Shown here piece after piece: positions 1-12,500 of a DNA stretch of 64,000 nucleotides. The translations under genes were made by a program, and so were the position numbers. The notes under the pieces are model-generated. The model searched no databases. It saw only the letters and a list, made by a program, of their open reading frames with translations, and was not told the origin of the DNA. How positions within the stretch are numbered: the first letter of the stretch is position 1; each line of letters begins with the position of its first letter. Source of the DNA: Channallabes apus (taxonomy: Eukaryota > Chordata > Actinopteri > Siluriformes > Clariidae); contig CM060131.1 of NCBI GenBank assembly GCA_030522415.1, forward strand, positions 10,435,203 through 10,499,202. Direction: 5' to 3'.

Positions 1-620
1 GTAATAAACACTGAAAACATGTTTTTGACTGAATCCCTCATATGTAAATTAGAAAAGATGCCATTTTTTGCAATGTGTTTTTAATTTTTTTTTTTTAAGC
101 ACTATGTAAAATAAACATTGTACAGTAGGTATTGAACTTCATGACCAGTCTTTTTCCCAACCTCGACTCCTTTGTAACAGAATGCATGCACTGAAGGAAG
201 TGAAACTTCTTTTATAACAAACACAGTGACCAGAATTTCAGGGAACGTTACTGTATATCCTATAAAAACAAAACGGCGTTTAAATATTACTTTAAAATTC
301 ATGTGCGTGTATACAGTAATCGTCTATTTTTCCCAAAGGAAAGAATGAACATGTCTTGGACTAGAAATGTATTTTGACATTTAGTGTTTAAGGAAATTAG
401 GCTTTTGTGTGCGAAGACTTGGATCGTTTTTTTGTTCAGAAAGCTAGACTGAAGAACACTGGCTTATTCAAACATAACTGCCTTCCAGACATTCTCTTGA
501 CAGGCAGACGACAACAATGTGTGTGTGAGTGTGACCTGTACACCTGCGGAGGCCTCACCCGCTGGATCAAACAAAAGGCCCGTGGACTGTGCAGTCAGTC
601 GCAGACATGTTGCTCAAAGT

Positions 621-680
<60 letters not shown>

Positions 681-2860
681 CTGTAGGTTAGTCAGGGAAG
701 CTCAGGGTTTAAAGGTGTGGCCTTCAGATTAGACAAAATGAGACGAGTGCTGGCCGGTCTCAATGCAGGCCGGTCTTGCCGCCTCTGTGACGGTGATGTG
801 GCCCAGCGGAGACAAAGGGCACCTGGTAAGGTTTGAAAGCCCCACCAGGGGCAATCTCCATTCTCACATTCTCACATTACATTATGTAATTAGGTCTGTG
901 TGGTCACCAACTGGTGTTGTATGAACTGCTGTGCAGCTTTCAATGAACTGTGTATGAGTGTGTGTGTGTGTGTGCACATGGGGCTGGAGGGTGTTGATGG
1001 GGAAGCAGAAGTGGTGCAGGTCCCAGGATGCTCACCTGTAATTCTCCCTCCCCTAAAGAGAGCCGGTGAATGGAATTTGGCTAAACTGGAGAGGTATAAA
1101 TGACACGGTTTGGTGCTTGCTCGACGCACTCCCCCCCCCTCCCTTTTCTGTAGTTCATCTGACGCAGTGATAATTGGGCATCGGGGTGAGAGCTACATAT
1201 GGTCCCTGCTACTCAGCCTCCCCCAGTCCATGCTGAAAGCTCATTAAAAAGCCTGCTTGTTAATGAGCTATAGGGATCATAGAGCACCACTATCATTATA
1301 TAGAGAACGGGGTGGGGTGGAGTGGAGTGTGTGTATGTTGGGGGGGGGGGGGGTCTGAAGATGCTGTGGTGATGGTTTTGTCCCATTACAAAGGAGATGG
1401 CCATTATCATAAGTCGCACCAGCAGGATGTCCAGAAGTCCGCTCTCACAATCCAGGGATTCTGGTTTAGTCCCACCGTAGTAACATCCCGGCATGTCCTA
1501 TAAATGAATTAACACCCATTTCAGTCTGGCATTGCATCTCATTCTATTCTCTGAACACGTTCAGATTCAATGAGACTGTTTTCAGAGTTTAATTATAATT
1601 ATATAAATCCTAATGCATGCCGATCTCTTTTTTCCATCAAATGCTACTGGACACCCAGTATATACTGTACTGTAGTTCACTTGGTTCAGTAGACCTTTCA
1701 CTGGAAAGGAGCCAGAACGAAAAGATCATTTTTATCATTCCCGGCAGACATGTTAGTGTATCTGGAGCTGGTAGAAGTGTATCTAGTGCAGCAGCACTTT
1801 TGGGATTCAAAGTCACTCTTGGGGTAAAAAATGGACCACCAACCAAAAACAACAGTGGGGTTGTGATTGCAAATGGACACTAATGAAGTCCTAGAAGTTC
1901 CATTAATACACTTTGCACGGTTTTGTCTTATAAAGCAGCCAGTGAGAACCAGGAGGTCACCATGCGGGAACTCCAGAGGTTACTTGAGATGAGGTTATGT
2001 TATAACAAACCGAGCTAGCAAATGAGTTAATACAGACTAAAGGAAATGAACAAGTGCCTTAATGGTGTCCTTCAATAAAAAAGTTATTTAATGAAAGTTC
2101 TGTGACTCCAGGCAAGTTTGACCCTCTTTGTTTGAATGCAAAATGGTCCATAAACTGATTATACCACAGGGGGGGAATAATCAGAACCTCAGAACTTAGG
2201 CCCAAACTTAATTAACCTTTAAGTGACAGTGCAGGAGTGGCTTCATGAAGTGTCTTCGTCTATCCCTGAGTGGTCTAGACCCAGCTTGGTCTTAACCCAG
2301 TTGAACATTTCAGGAAATACCCGAAAGGTCCTACAAAGATGTCAGGTGTGCGTCAGTCCATTTCAGAGAAAACTGCAATGAAGGTGGATACACTTTGCAT
2401 GTATGTACAGCACTTTGCTTGCACAGCTGACGAATGACTTTTGTCTGAAACATCTTGTTTCTCTGGAAACATCGTGACCTACAGTGAACCTTTATTACGT
2501 AGACTACGGACTGACAATCTTTGCTTTGGCTCTGGAGCTTATGACATTATTCATATTTATAAGTACAAAGTTAAAGGTCACATTTCGTGCTCCTTTGTAA
2601 ACAAGTGAGCCTTAACCTAAGTCTTAGATGTCTCCAAAATGGGTCTGTTAATGTTGCAGCTGAAACATCTGGAAGGCTTGATTTTCGTTCTATCTCACTT
2701 CTTTTTCAGTGTCTACAGCTTTAAATAAACTGCCCCTGAATGCTCCACTACGGAAGACATTTTTCTAGCTGATCATCTGAATTTCTATAAATAAATAAGG
2801 GCATTAATTTATGACGACATCCTCGATATTCAGTGATATACAAGTTAAAACACAACTAAG
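1..2860. other. Intergenic, no gene recognised
   Basis: Holds a (CA)n tract at 622-680, a G run at 1339-1352, short ORFs without family resemblance, and moderately AT-rich unique-looking sequence. No exon with both a convincing reading frame and splice signals was found. Confidence 0.5.
622..680. repeat. (CA)n microsatellite
   Basis: About 50 bp of pure CA repeats, followed by a slightly interrupted aacacac end. Confidence 0.95.
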
Positions 2861-2864
2861 ATCT

Positions 2865-3002
2865 GAAGAAGGCTGGAGCGGCCATTAGTGGTTAGCTGCT
2901 AACCGAGAATGGCTAACCTAACCCTTTTGAAGAGCTAAAAATGATTAGGTTAGCCTTTAGTGGTTAGTCACTAACTGCTAACCGCTTACCAAAGCCTTCT
3001 TG
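2865..3002. repeat. Imperfect hairpin (MITE-like) repeat
   Basis: The outer ends gaagaaggct (2865-2874) and agccttctt (2993-3001) are inverted repeats. The inner arms, both built from GGTTAGC/GCTAACC motifs, pair imperfectly over about 60 nt around a loop near 2926-2942. The structure resembles a foldback MITE; no target duplication is clear. Confidence 0.5.
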
Positions 3003-3059
3003 AAGACTGAAGAAAATGTGCCAGAATAATAAAGATTATGCAGAACACAGTGATGACAG

Positions 3060-3745
3060 TAAACACCACCTTTATTTCTCTATATAATCCCCTCCTACAC
3101 TAATGCACTTACCCCAGCATGTCACTATCGAGGTAGAAAGTTCTCCCACTCCGCTGGGGCCATGATCGGACTGCCTGCTTCATTTCTGAACCGCTGGCCT
3201 CCCAGGAACTCCTTTAATGGCCCAAACATATACTGTAGAAATGGCTTCGAACAAGGTCAGTCCCGTACAGAAGATGTGGCAGTAATGTGGTTTTCATGAA
3301 TCACTCTGTGTAAAGCTCATACAGACAGATATCTCGTTGTCCGCAAGATTTCGACGTCAATTTTCAAGGATCAGGCGCACCACTCTTTGAATTTTCACGG
3401 GGACATCTGCAATGGCCTCTGAGCCACCTCGGCCTGGGTTCGTCATTCACGGACGTACGGCCTTCTTTAAAACATTTGCACCATTCAAATGTTTTACTGC
3501 AGCTAAGAGTCTCATCACCATACTCTGCTTGAAGTCCTCTGTGAATGTCAATCAGTTTTACACCTTCATTCGTGAAAGATTTCATCACGAGTCTTGGTTC
3601 GACAGGTGCCCTTGTATACTTTACATATACATAGAAATCTGCTATCGCCGATTCAAACTGCAATGCTGTTGTGAGAAGGACGAGGTAAGCATCTCTAATA
3701 AAATGGCCAGTGAGTGCATTAGAGTTAAGCAGACCGACCATAAAA
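3060..3745 (-). pseudogene. Degraded mariner-like transposase
   Basis: On the minus strand, about 3630-3400 encodes a mariner-type N-terminal HTH region (FTNEGVKLIDIHRGLQAEYG, then TFEWCKCFKEGRTSV, then NDEPRPRW). After several stops and frameshifts, about 3100-3060 encodes a C-terminal CISVGGDYIEK-like end typical of mariner transposases. The central catalytic part is largely missing or scrambled, so this is an inactive relic. Confidence 0.6.
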
Positions 3746-3769
3746 CATTGGGTATAAAATTATAAAACA

Positions 3770-4028
3770 GACTTAAAAGGTTGGTGCTGTTTCAGCTAAA
3801 AATCAATGTTTTTTTTTTTTTTATTGTGGGAAAGCGTGCTTATGGGAGCACACACGCAAATACAGGTGAAGCCGTTCTGAATGACCTTTGAGTCCGAGCA
3901 CAATTCAAAGGAAGTAAGCTGGAAGAAGAGCCGCTCTCCAGTCTAAACACGGATGAATTCTTGATGTGTTCTCAAACAAGTAGTGGCAGGTTCCATTCCA
4001 TTGCAGACACACTCACACTCTCTCACAG

Positions 4029-4066
<38 letters not shown>

Positions 4067-4340
4067 GGACACCTTTGACTTTGCATCTTTGCAGTCTTTT
4101 AATATTCACCTGAACAGGCACAAAATAACAGAATTATGGCTGCTTCACAGCAAAGGCATGTGCTTCCCATGGAAAATATTCTACATACATAACAGAAATC
4201 GATACAGGTGAAGCAAAACAACAAAACCAATTAGGGAGGGTGAAGCTCTCTACAGTATGTACAGTGTTTCATTCCCTGAAGTGGTGGACACTGTTGTGCC
4301 CAACGGCCTTTCACATTTGTCTATATTCAAATAGTCAGAA
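3770..4340. other. Intergenic, microsatellite and AT-rich
   Basis: Holds a short (CA)n tract at 4035-4060, preceded by TCTC-rich sequence, and a 13-bp T run near 3809-3822. No coding signal. Confidence 0.5.
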
Positions 4341-5690
4341 CTGTATTATTATTATTTTATTTTTTTTTTTTATTTAAAAGAAAACAGTCAAACATTTCCC
4401 TGATAGTTTACAGACATCAATATTCATAGAAAATAAACCAATAAACATTTTCTGCATACATACAATAAGACATGTTTTAACCCATAGGTATATTTACACA
4501 CATACACACACATGCACGCACAAGTGCTCACACGGCAGGTTCTCCAGGCAACAGGTCAGTGCTGTTCCCCACCCAATCATTCCTCAGAAGCGAGGATTTT
4601 CATTTGTACACTCGCACAACATGCAGCACCCAAAGAAAAAAAAAAAGACAGTTTAATATTTCACAGCATGCACTTACACAAACGTAACCTGTAAACAGAA
4701 AACGAATCTGTAAACAGCAAAAAAAATAATAAAAAAAATCAGAAAGCATACACACACACACACCCGTTTCTTTTTCATTCGAAAAATTAAGCTTTATGCA
4801 TAGAACAGCAGCTAGAGGTTTCCAGACGAATCGGTTACGATGCACACAATGTTTAAGCGCCGACTTCAAATACACTTACAAAAATCCCTAAGGCGTTGCC
4901 ATGCGTGTTCGAGATTAGGAACACAGAATTCTGTGTTATGATTGTTGATGCTCATTGCCACATTCCCAAACTGTGCTGATTATATTATACTGTATCCCAA
5001 AATGTTAAGGTCCAGCATTCAGGACACAGATTAAGACTGTTTCTAAGTTTAAAAGGATTTTCAGTTGAAACCAACAGCAACAACAAAACGACAACAAAAA
5101 AGATCCCCATTGCCAGCAGAATTCTATTCAACAATGTTAGGGAAGGAGAGCATTATTTATATAGTAAAAAAAAAAAAAAAAAAAAAAATCTCCCTTTCCG
5201 TGTAAATTTGACTTTACAAGCCACTAAAAATGGAGCGTGTAATTTCCTGTAACAAACAGAGATCTTTACAAATAACCAACAAATGATATAACATAAACCA
5301 GTAAAAGTATTATGTATCTTGATCTTCCTTGGTCGTTGATGCTCTAGGCTGATTCACCCGTCCTTTTCTGGAGGTGAACGTCATCATGCTGTCCCTACTG
5401 TCCTGGACAGACTGGACAATCACAAGGCAAACCACTCTCCGCAAGATCGTGAGTGCAAAACTAGATTTCAAATATCATGTCGAGTCCTAAATCCTTACAG
5501 GAACGTCTATATGTAGGCACTTGATTTTAATCTGATCAACTACATATGCCAGAACAAGGGTCCTGTTCACCAAAAGATGGTTCTGGTGCCTCGGTTATTG
5601 AGGCTGATGTTGACCAGGGGATGAGAATCTGATTAACGCGTCTGTTGTGCTGGCTGTGCTTAATATGATCCCTGAAGGACTCCTCGCGGT
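4340..5690 (-). other. Probable znf296 3' UTR
   Basis: There is no ORF of note downstream of the znf296 stop. On the minus strand AATAAA hexamers occur at 4374-4369 and 4361-4356 (tttatt on the plus strand), giving a plausible 3' UTR of about 1.3 kb. A poly-A run on the plus strand lies at 5166-5188. The UTR end is inferred only from the hexamers. Confidence 0.35.
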
Positions 5691-8600
5691 TCAGGCAGTG
5701 ATTGGAGCAAGACTCAACTCCTCTTTATGGCTGGCATCTTCGGGAGTGGGTGAGGGAGTACCATCGTTGGAGACGATCATCTCAGATTCCTCTTCTTTAA
5801 GCGCTTTCGACATCTCCACATCGTCTGCGACGTCTGCGGAATGCTCGATGGTGGGATCCTCTTCCATTTTAATGCCATGCTTGGCGTATCCAAGCGGAGG
5901 GCTAAGAGAGGGTACGTTTTGGGTGTAGGCTCCGACTGTAGCATGGCTAATACCATGGGTCTTCTTCAGATGCTTCTCCAGTGTAGCATAGACCGTGAAG
6001 GGAACAGAGCAAAGCTGGCACTGGAAGGGTGCACGGGTGCCACGGGCTCCATGGGTCTTCATGTGGCGGGTAAGCTTGCTGCTCTGTGCGCAGGCGTAAT
6101 TGCACAAACCGCAACGGTACGGCCGTTCGCCTGTGTGGCTCCTCCGATGCACAGTCAGGTTGCTACTATTGCGGAAGCGCTTGCCGCAATATTCACACGC
6201 CTCTTCTTTCTTCTTGCGGCCAGCAGACTGGCGTCTCTCGTTTTCCTGCTGCCAATCCTTCACCACATCCACGCTTTCTACCTCTGGATCCACCTCGCCC
6301 TCTCTCTCGATGTCCCGCTCCGGCCTCTTGGGGGTACAGTTGCCGCTGGCAATCCCGCTCTCTCCAGTCTCTCCGCTGTCCAACGAGCCCTCTGAAGGGC
6401 TGCCATAGGGTGAAGGATGCTGCGGTTCCACCTGTGCCTCTTCCTCTACCTCTGTTGCATGTTGGTAGTACCTCTGTGAACTGCGGTTGGGCCCCCCTGT
6501 CTGGGATGCCAACAGGATCAAACCTGTACCTGCAGGCTCACTTTCCTGATGCCCACCGTCTCCGCATCCCTGCTGCGAAAATCTACTTTGGACTTTCCCA
6601 TCCTCATTTGTATGTGCACTGATAAAATTTGGCATCCTCAAAGAGCATTCTGACAATTTTAAAGAACTTTCTGGAACTTTTCGGTGGCTCCTCATGTGTC
6701 GAGCTAGCTCTCCGCTTTGGGCAAAGGATAGCTGGCACATGGCACAGTGGTAAGGCTTTTCAGTGGCGTGTGTGCGCCGATGAGCTGACAGGCTTCGCAA
6801 GGACTGGAAATTCTGACAACAGATCTCACAGGAGAAGGCGCCTACCAATCGAGGAGTAGAATGGGGGAAAGGAGAAGCAGCAGGGGGAGATGGAGAAGGC
6901 GAGGGCACGACTCCTCCGTTCCCAACACTCCCCTCCGCCAAACGCTGCAGACACAGTGAGAAGTTCAGGGTCTGGAGATCCCGTCCTCCTGACAGGGTGG
7001 CATGGGTTTGGGGTTGATAGGAGCGGGGCAAACGTTTCATGCCAGAGGAAGTGGTCTGGAAGGCGGAGGCCAGCGTGGCACCTAGGTGGCGTGGATCCAT
7101 CATGGCTGCTGGTTTAGGCTTTCTGGGATGACGGTCTTCGACTTGGTAGAGACTCAGGGAGTGTGCATGCTGGGCATGTTGGAGGAGAGCCCACGCACTA
7201 GACAACACACAGTCACACACCAGGCAGGTAAAACTGGATGGCTCATCTGCAACAGAAAATCACATGGGGATTATTTGGTTAGAATTGCTCTGAAGGTCAT
7301 CGTACACATCATAAAATGTGTCCGGTTGTTCAGGGAGTACATTAGCGGCACGTTGGTCAAAGAGGGTGATCGACAATGCTGAGGGTTTGCCGCATTCTTT
7401 TAAGAGACCACGATTTGAAAATCTTGAGATGTTAGCATTAAACATTGGATCATAAAATCCGAATTTCAACATGCAAATGCATGCCTTTGAACACAGCTTG
7501 ACCAAGAGAGACTGTGTAGTCTATATGGGGTTGTGAGCTAATTATTTTTCAAAAACCCATATTGATCCGTCCTTGATTTCTTGATAAAAGTAGAAATTGC
7601 ATTTCTTTTTTGCTCCTTGCATATCATACCTTATTATTATTAAAATTTTTTATGTAGCCACCGTGTCAGTTACCGCACCTTAAACTATTTTGTGGTTTTT
7701 GAGCGTATTATGTTTACCTGCCACAAGTTCTAAGAACTTTAATTATCAAAAGCAAAAATTCAAATTTACACTGCGACACTGGCATACAGGTAAAATTAAA
7801 TAAAATGAAAATGCAAAACAGGGGCCACCAGAACAGGCACGGCTAGTCCAGTAAGAAAATGACATCCCTCTCTGCCTAAGGTCATGTGCGAGAATGTATT
7901 GTGATCAAGCGAGACAGTTTGCAGCATGAAAATGAAAGGACGTCAGAAGAAGCCGCCCATAACTCACGGAACGTAATGTCATTTCGTTTGTGCAGGGCAG
8001 AAACAGGTTTAACGGCAAATGTGAAAACTAGGACACGCTCGCAACCAGAGTCAGAAGAAATTAAACGGTCCGCGTGTCACGCCAAGTCTTTATCTATGAA
8101 ATGATGAAGGCAGACCAAAAGGTGAAAAGAAAAAAATCAGCTGCTGTAGGTTGGAGAGCGACGAATGTACTTAGGCAAAACGTCAGTAACCTTGCCAGGG
8201 TCAAGGTTGCTAGGTGTGTCCACAGGAGAGTGTAGCGAGCGTGAAAGGATAAAGGACAAAGACCGATGTTGCCATTAAAGAGGTCGGAGGACGTTTTCGC
8301 GAATATATGGCGAGCTTTGTCTCGGTTTCTGAGAGCCACTCACCAATTAAGCAGCAAATTGCTAATTAGTGGAACGAGGCGAAACGAAGGCTTCATGCAA
8401 ATGAACCCTGAGTCAGCCTGCTTGATGAATGGGGCCTCTCTGCATAAATCAAAATGGGAAACAGGATCCCAAAAATTGACAGGGGGAAAAAAAATGCTTT
8501 TTTAAAAATGTATTTATTTATTTATTTCTTGGCTGCCAAAAGGCTCAGGGCTGAAGAGTATAAGCTTCTTTCATGTCTCCTCAAGTCAAAATCCTTCAGC

Positions 8601-9535
8601 ATTTTATTGGGAGGAGGGGTTCGAGGGGTGAGAAGATTAAAATGTGTCTTTGCCTCTGCCCTCCGTCTAAGGCTCTAGGCCTGGAGAGGAGAGAGCTTAG
8701 AGGAGAAGACATGCCTTTGAGCCTTGGGGAAGGAGGTTAAAAGGAATGGTGAAAAAAAAAAAAAAAGTAAAAAAAAAATATATATATATATATAAGTTTG
8801 ACTTTAAGAACAAAGAGAAAAAGCCCTACATGACATTAAGCAACCTAGAAAAAAAAACATCACTGTGACGAGTGCACCTTGAAACCCTCCGTGTGAGTCC
8901 CCTTCTGCCGCCAAATCTCTCCCTTGGGTGGGGGAGACAGAGGAGGTGCGGGGTGGGGGGGTGGGGGGGTGCTTTTGTGTCGAGGTCCTGGAGTGAAACA
9001 CAATACCCAACCCGTGTCTCTCTCTCTCTCTCTTTCGACCCCCCCCCCTTTTCCCCCCTCCCTCTCCTTCAATCTTTTTGTAAGGATTCCCATTTGGCCC
9101 AGAGTAGCACTTGCATATTAAGCAGAAGCAATAACTGCTAATTAAAAATGCAGATTGGCTGGGAGCTCTAACGAGCAGCAGGCGGAATCTTCTCTCCCTC
9201 GGGAATGTAGGAAGAAAAGAGAAGGGGGGGGGGAGAAAGAGAGAGAAACAGAGAGAGAGAGAATAATGAAAGCGCGAGAATGAAGGAGAACGAAGAAGAT
9301 AGGGTATCAATGTATTGTCTGAATGATGCATCACATGGCGTCAGTTACTATAACACACACACACAGGCCGGTGCGCGCGCAGGCACACACACACACACAA
9401 ACAGGCCAAGGCGTGTGCTTAAATCACACGCATGCACTTGGCAGAGGGACATCTAACTGTTGTGGGGTAACTGAATTTTCACTGGATGAGTCAGTGTGAA
9501 AAAAACAAATTGCGCTACTGTGCCTCATCCGCTCA

Positions 9536-9574
<39 letters not shown>

Positions 9575-12500
9575 TGCACGCTCGACACATCAGAACACTA
9601 AACAAACTCCTGAACTTATTCCTTCCTGCCTTGACACCCGTCCTTGACACATACAACTACAAATGCGAAAGGAGAAGCACCGAACCCTGTGGAGCACAGA
9701 CACATGGACCGACAGAGGCAGAGCCGTCTGTCCCTTGAGCTCAACACAAAGGAAGGAAGTGCTAACATGTGCGCCTCGGTGTGCATGTGTACGTGTGCTT
9801 TAGATAATGATCAGTCATAACCACCGAGTCCCTTGGCGAACACTTGTCACCTTTAATAAACTGCCATGGTAGCTTAGCTTAGGAGCTAAAGGCAAAAGCA
9901 GATCTCGATTCGGGTCGCTGCAGTCGAGGTGCAAGTGAAGTCACAGGAAGTCACAGTTCACTAGGCGGGCAAATACGCAGCAACAGTTGCACCTGCTCTG
10001 CTAGTGACTAGTGACCCTACCAGATTACTGTAGAACACGACAAACCACATGCACGTAGTAGGATGACAACAACCTCGACACTCTGATTTCTTGTTCTTAG
10101 TAATCTTTTGAGCAAAGCAGCTAAATGACTTCGGGATTTCCTGTCATGGTTCTAGTCGAAATGTTCATTACAGTGGAAACCCTGCAAACAAACAACTGTA
10201 GAAATGTTCAAAAGTTTACACCAAGTTCTGAGTAACTCAAGAGTCTCTCGTGCTGAAAGCAAGTCGACCAACATCTGGGCTTACAGATGGATGAGGAACA
10301 TGCAAATTCAGACCCTTCAGTTGGTCGAGGATTGACAGATATTGATACTACTTGGCTTGGTTAAGGGTGCCAAAAGAATTTTAATCGGTAAAATGATCTA
10401 ATCTACAGGATGTTCTTCTTCTTCTTTACCTCAGACGCAGTCGAACAGCCGGAACCTGTCTAGTGTCTAAAGTTTACTTTTGTAGTTTTTGCTCAAGAGC
10501 TTTCATTCACTCATATTAACTGCTGGAACACAACCTGGCACCCATGCTACAGTAGCTATCACATGGCACCATATACAGTACATGCTTCACAATGAGAGGA
10601 CAATCGTGGAAAGAGGAAAGCCAGGAGAGGACATGTGAAACTCGACACAAATATTAACCCGTGTCCTACGCAGCTCTGCAGTGATATCACCTTTGGGACG
10701 GGATACATTGGGGAAAAATTGCATCAGGCAGACTGTCACTTCTTGCTGTTTGCGAAGTGAAGTGTAAAACTAAAGAAGTCCAATGTGGACACCAGACTGT
10801 CTTTGGTAAAACTGGGAAAGAAAAAAACAAAACTAGGAAATCTGATTCATTTTCTCAACAAACCAAAAGTATAATGTGAGAGCTCAGTGTATACAGCATG
10901 TACGTGGTCTACTTTGGCCCTGTTTACCTGACCATTTCACCTGAGAGACCAAGCCAAGGAGATGCTCAGGTGTGCGCCTCTTGCCTCTTACCCCCCCGGG
11001 TGTGTACAAACGTGCGTGTCTGTTTATGCAAGACAGTGTGTAACCATACTGCCCATCCCTTCCATACAATTAGCGGCAGCGTCTCTAACTCACAGAGGCC
11101 TCGGCGCTGCAGCAACAGCGACCTAATGAGACGGACTGGGGACATGTTCGTTAAACGGGAGGACGATAAAAAAGATTGACATTAATTAACTTCCACGACT
11201 CACCTGCTGGATTAGGCTCCGCCTTCACACCTGGCTCTTCCTCCCAACGCCTTCCTGTTGTCCTCTTCAGCTCCACGTAGCCCGATTCCAGCTGCGCGCC
11301 CGGGCCACGCCGGAACGTGTGATTGGCTGGAGACTGAGGCGTGTGGTCCAGTGGGCCAGCCCTGGTGCTGCTGCATCCTCCCTGCTTGTGCTCGATGAAG
11401 TTGAGGATGTGAGCCAGGGGGAAGGCCTGACCGCACTGACCGCATGTCAGTAGATCGCTGCCTCCAGCTACGTGATCAGGAGAGCAGGGTGAGCTCGAAG
11501 TCACGCTGGGCTCCGGGGCATCTACAGAGAAGATCACAAGCACACATGCATGTTACGGGGAAGTTTTTTCTCCCTCAGCTTACACACCACCATACTGGTG
11601 ACTCAACCCAATAGTATACTGTTGCTAATACCAGAATCCTAGACAGAAACCCAACACCAGTTTTCCCCTCAGCCATCAAACCTACCCCTTTTCCTTGACA
11701 TGGTAATCTACAAGCATCATGACAATACAGCTGCACCAAGTCAAAAAGATGTTTGCAATCCATGGTTCTTTGACATGACCCAATATCTCATATATATGAC
11801 TTGTGTACATTCTCACAAGTGATTTTTGACCCGGTTTCTCATACATATGGTTTCTTGAGTCTATTTGCAGCCTGTCAATCAAACAGGGCAGGGGGGGGGG
11901 GGGGGTTGGGGTGGGGGGAAGTAGTACTAGGTGAAAGCACTCCTTCACAGGTTACCTCTAGCTAACTGGATAGGTGATAGTGCAAAACATTTTGAAGGCA
12001 TCAGGTCTCACTTTAATAAGTGATGCTAAGGGTTAAATTAGAATTGAACAAGACGAACAAGGAAAGATGAACTGATTTATCTTCACCAATGAGTCCAACG
12101 GAATTAGTACCGACCCACGGTACTCTTGACAAATCGAGATCATATGATTGTCTATCCTTCAATTCTGTTGCTTATGTAACTTGCACGAAAGTAAGCCTGA
12201 ACACGAAAGTGGTTTATCTAGACACTTTCAAAACATGTATTTCTAGTAAAGGAGGTGTGGCTTCTACGCCTGTCATTCTAAGATAAAAAAAAAATTCTAA
12301 TTATCAAATCATATGCCTTAATTAAGATGGCACTGTTAGCCCAATAGTGACCAAACCAGAACAGCTTCATACTGACCCAATACACATCGTGTATACAAAC
12401 AACACAACTTTTTTTTCTTCTGGACACTGGTTAAGTATCCTAATGATCATTTCCAATATTGAACATATGAATAAAGTACTCAAGCTCTCACGCCACAGAC

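Larger units (their letters stand above)
7247..11203 (-). other. znf296 intron 2
   Basis: A 3957-bp intron with GT at 11203-11202 and AG at 7248-7247. It holds AT-rich sequence, a candidate conserved regulatory stretch (8330-8460), a G-rich/pyrimidine-rich block (8926-9075), a polypurine block near 9212-9262 and CA repeats at 9355-9400 and 9542-9572. No embedded gene was seen. Confidence 0.8.

Noticed and set aside
407..691. ORF ending in a long Thr-His repeat
   Set aside because: The repeat is a translated (CA)n microsatellite; the remainder has no family resemblance.
3412..3765. 117-codon plus-strand ORF
   Set aside because: It is the opposite strand of the decayed mariner transposase, whose minus-strand reading is recognisable.
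5841..6622. Plus-strand ORFs of 100-184 codons opposite znf296 exon 3
   Set aside because: They are antisense shadows of the zinc-finger coding frame and carry no recognisable domain.
8804..9334. 176-codon minus-strand ORF in znf296 intron 2
   Set aside because: Composed of low-complexity purine/pyrimidine tracts; no homologous protein text or splice support.
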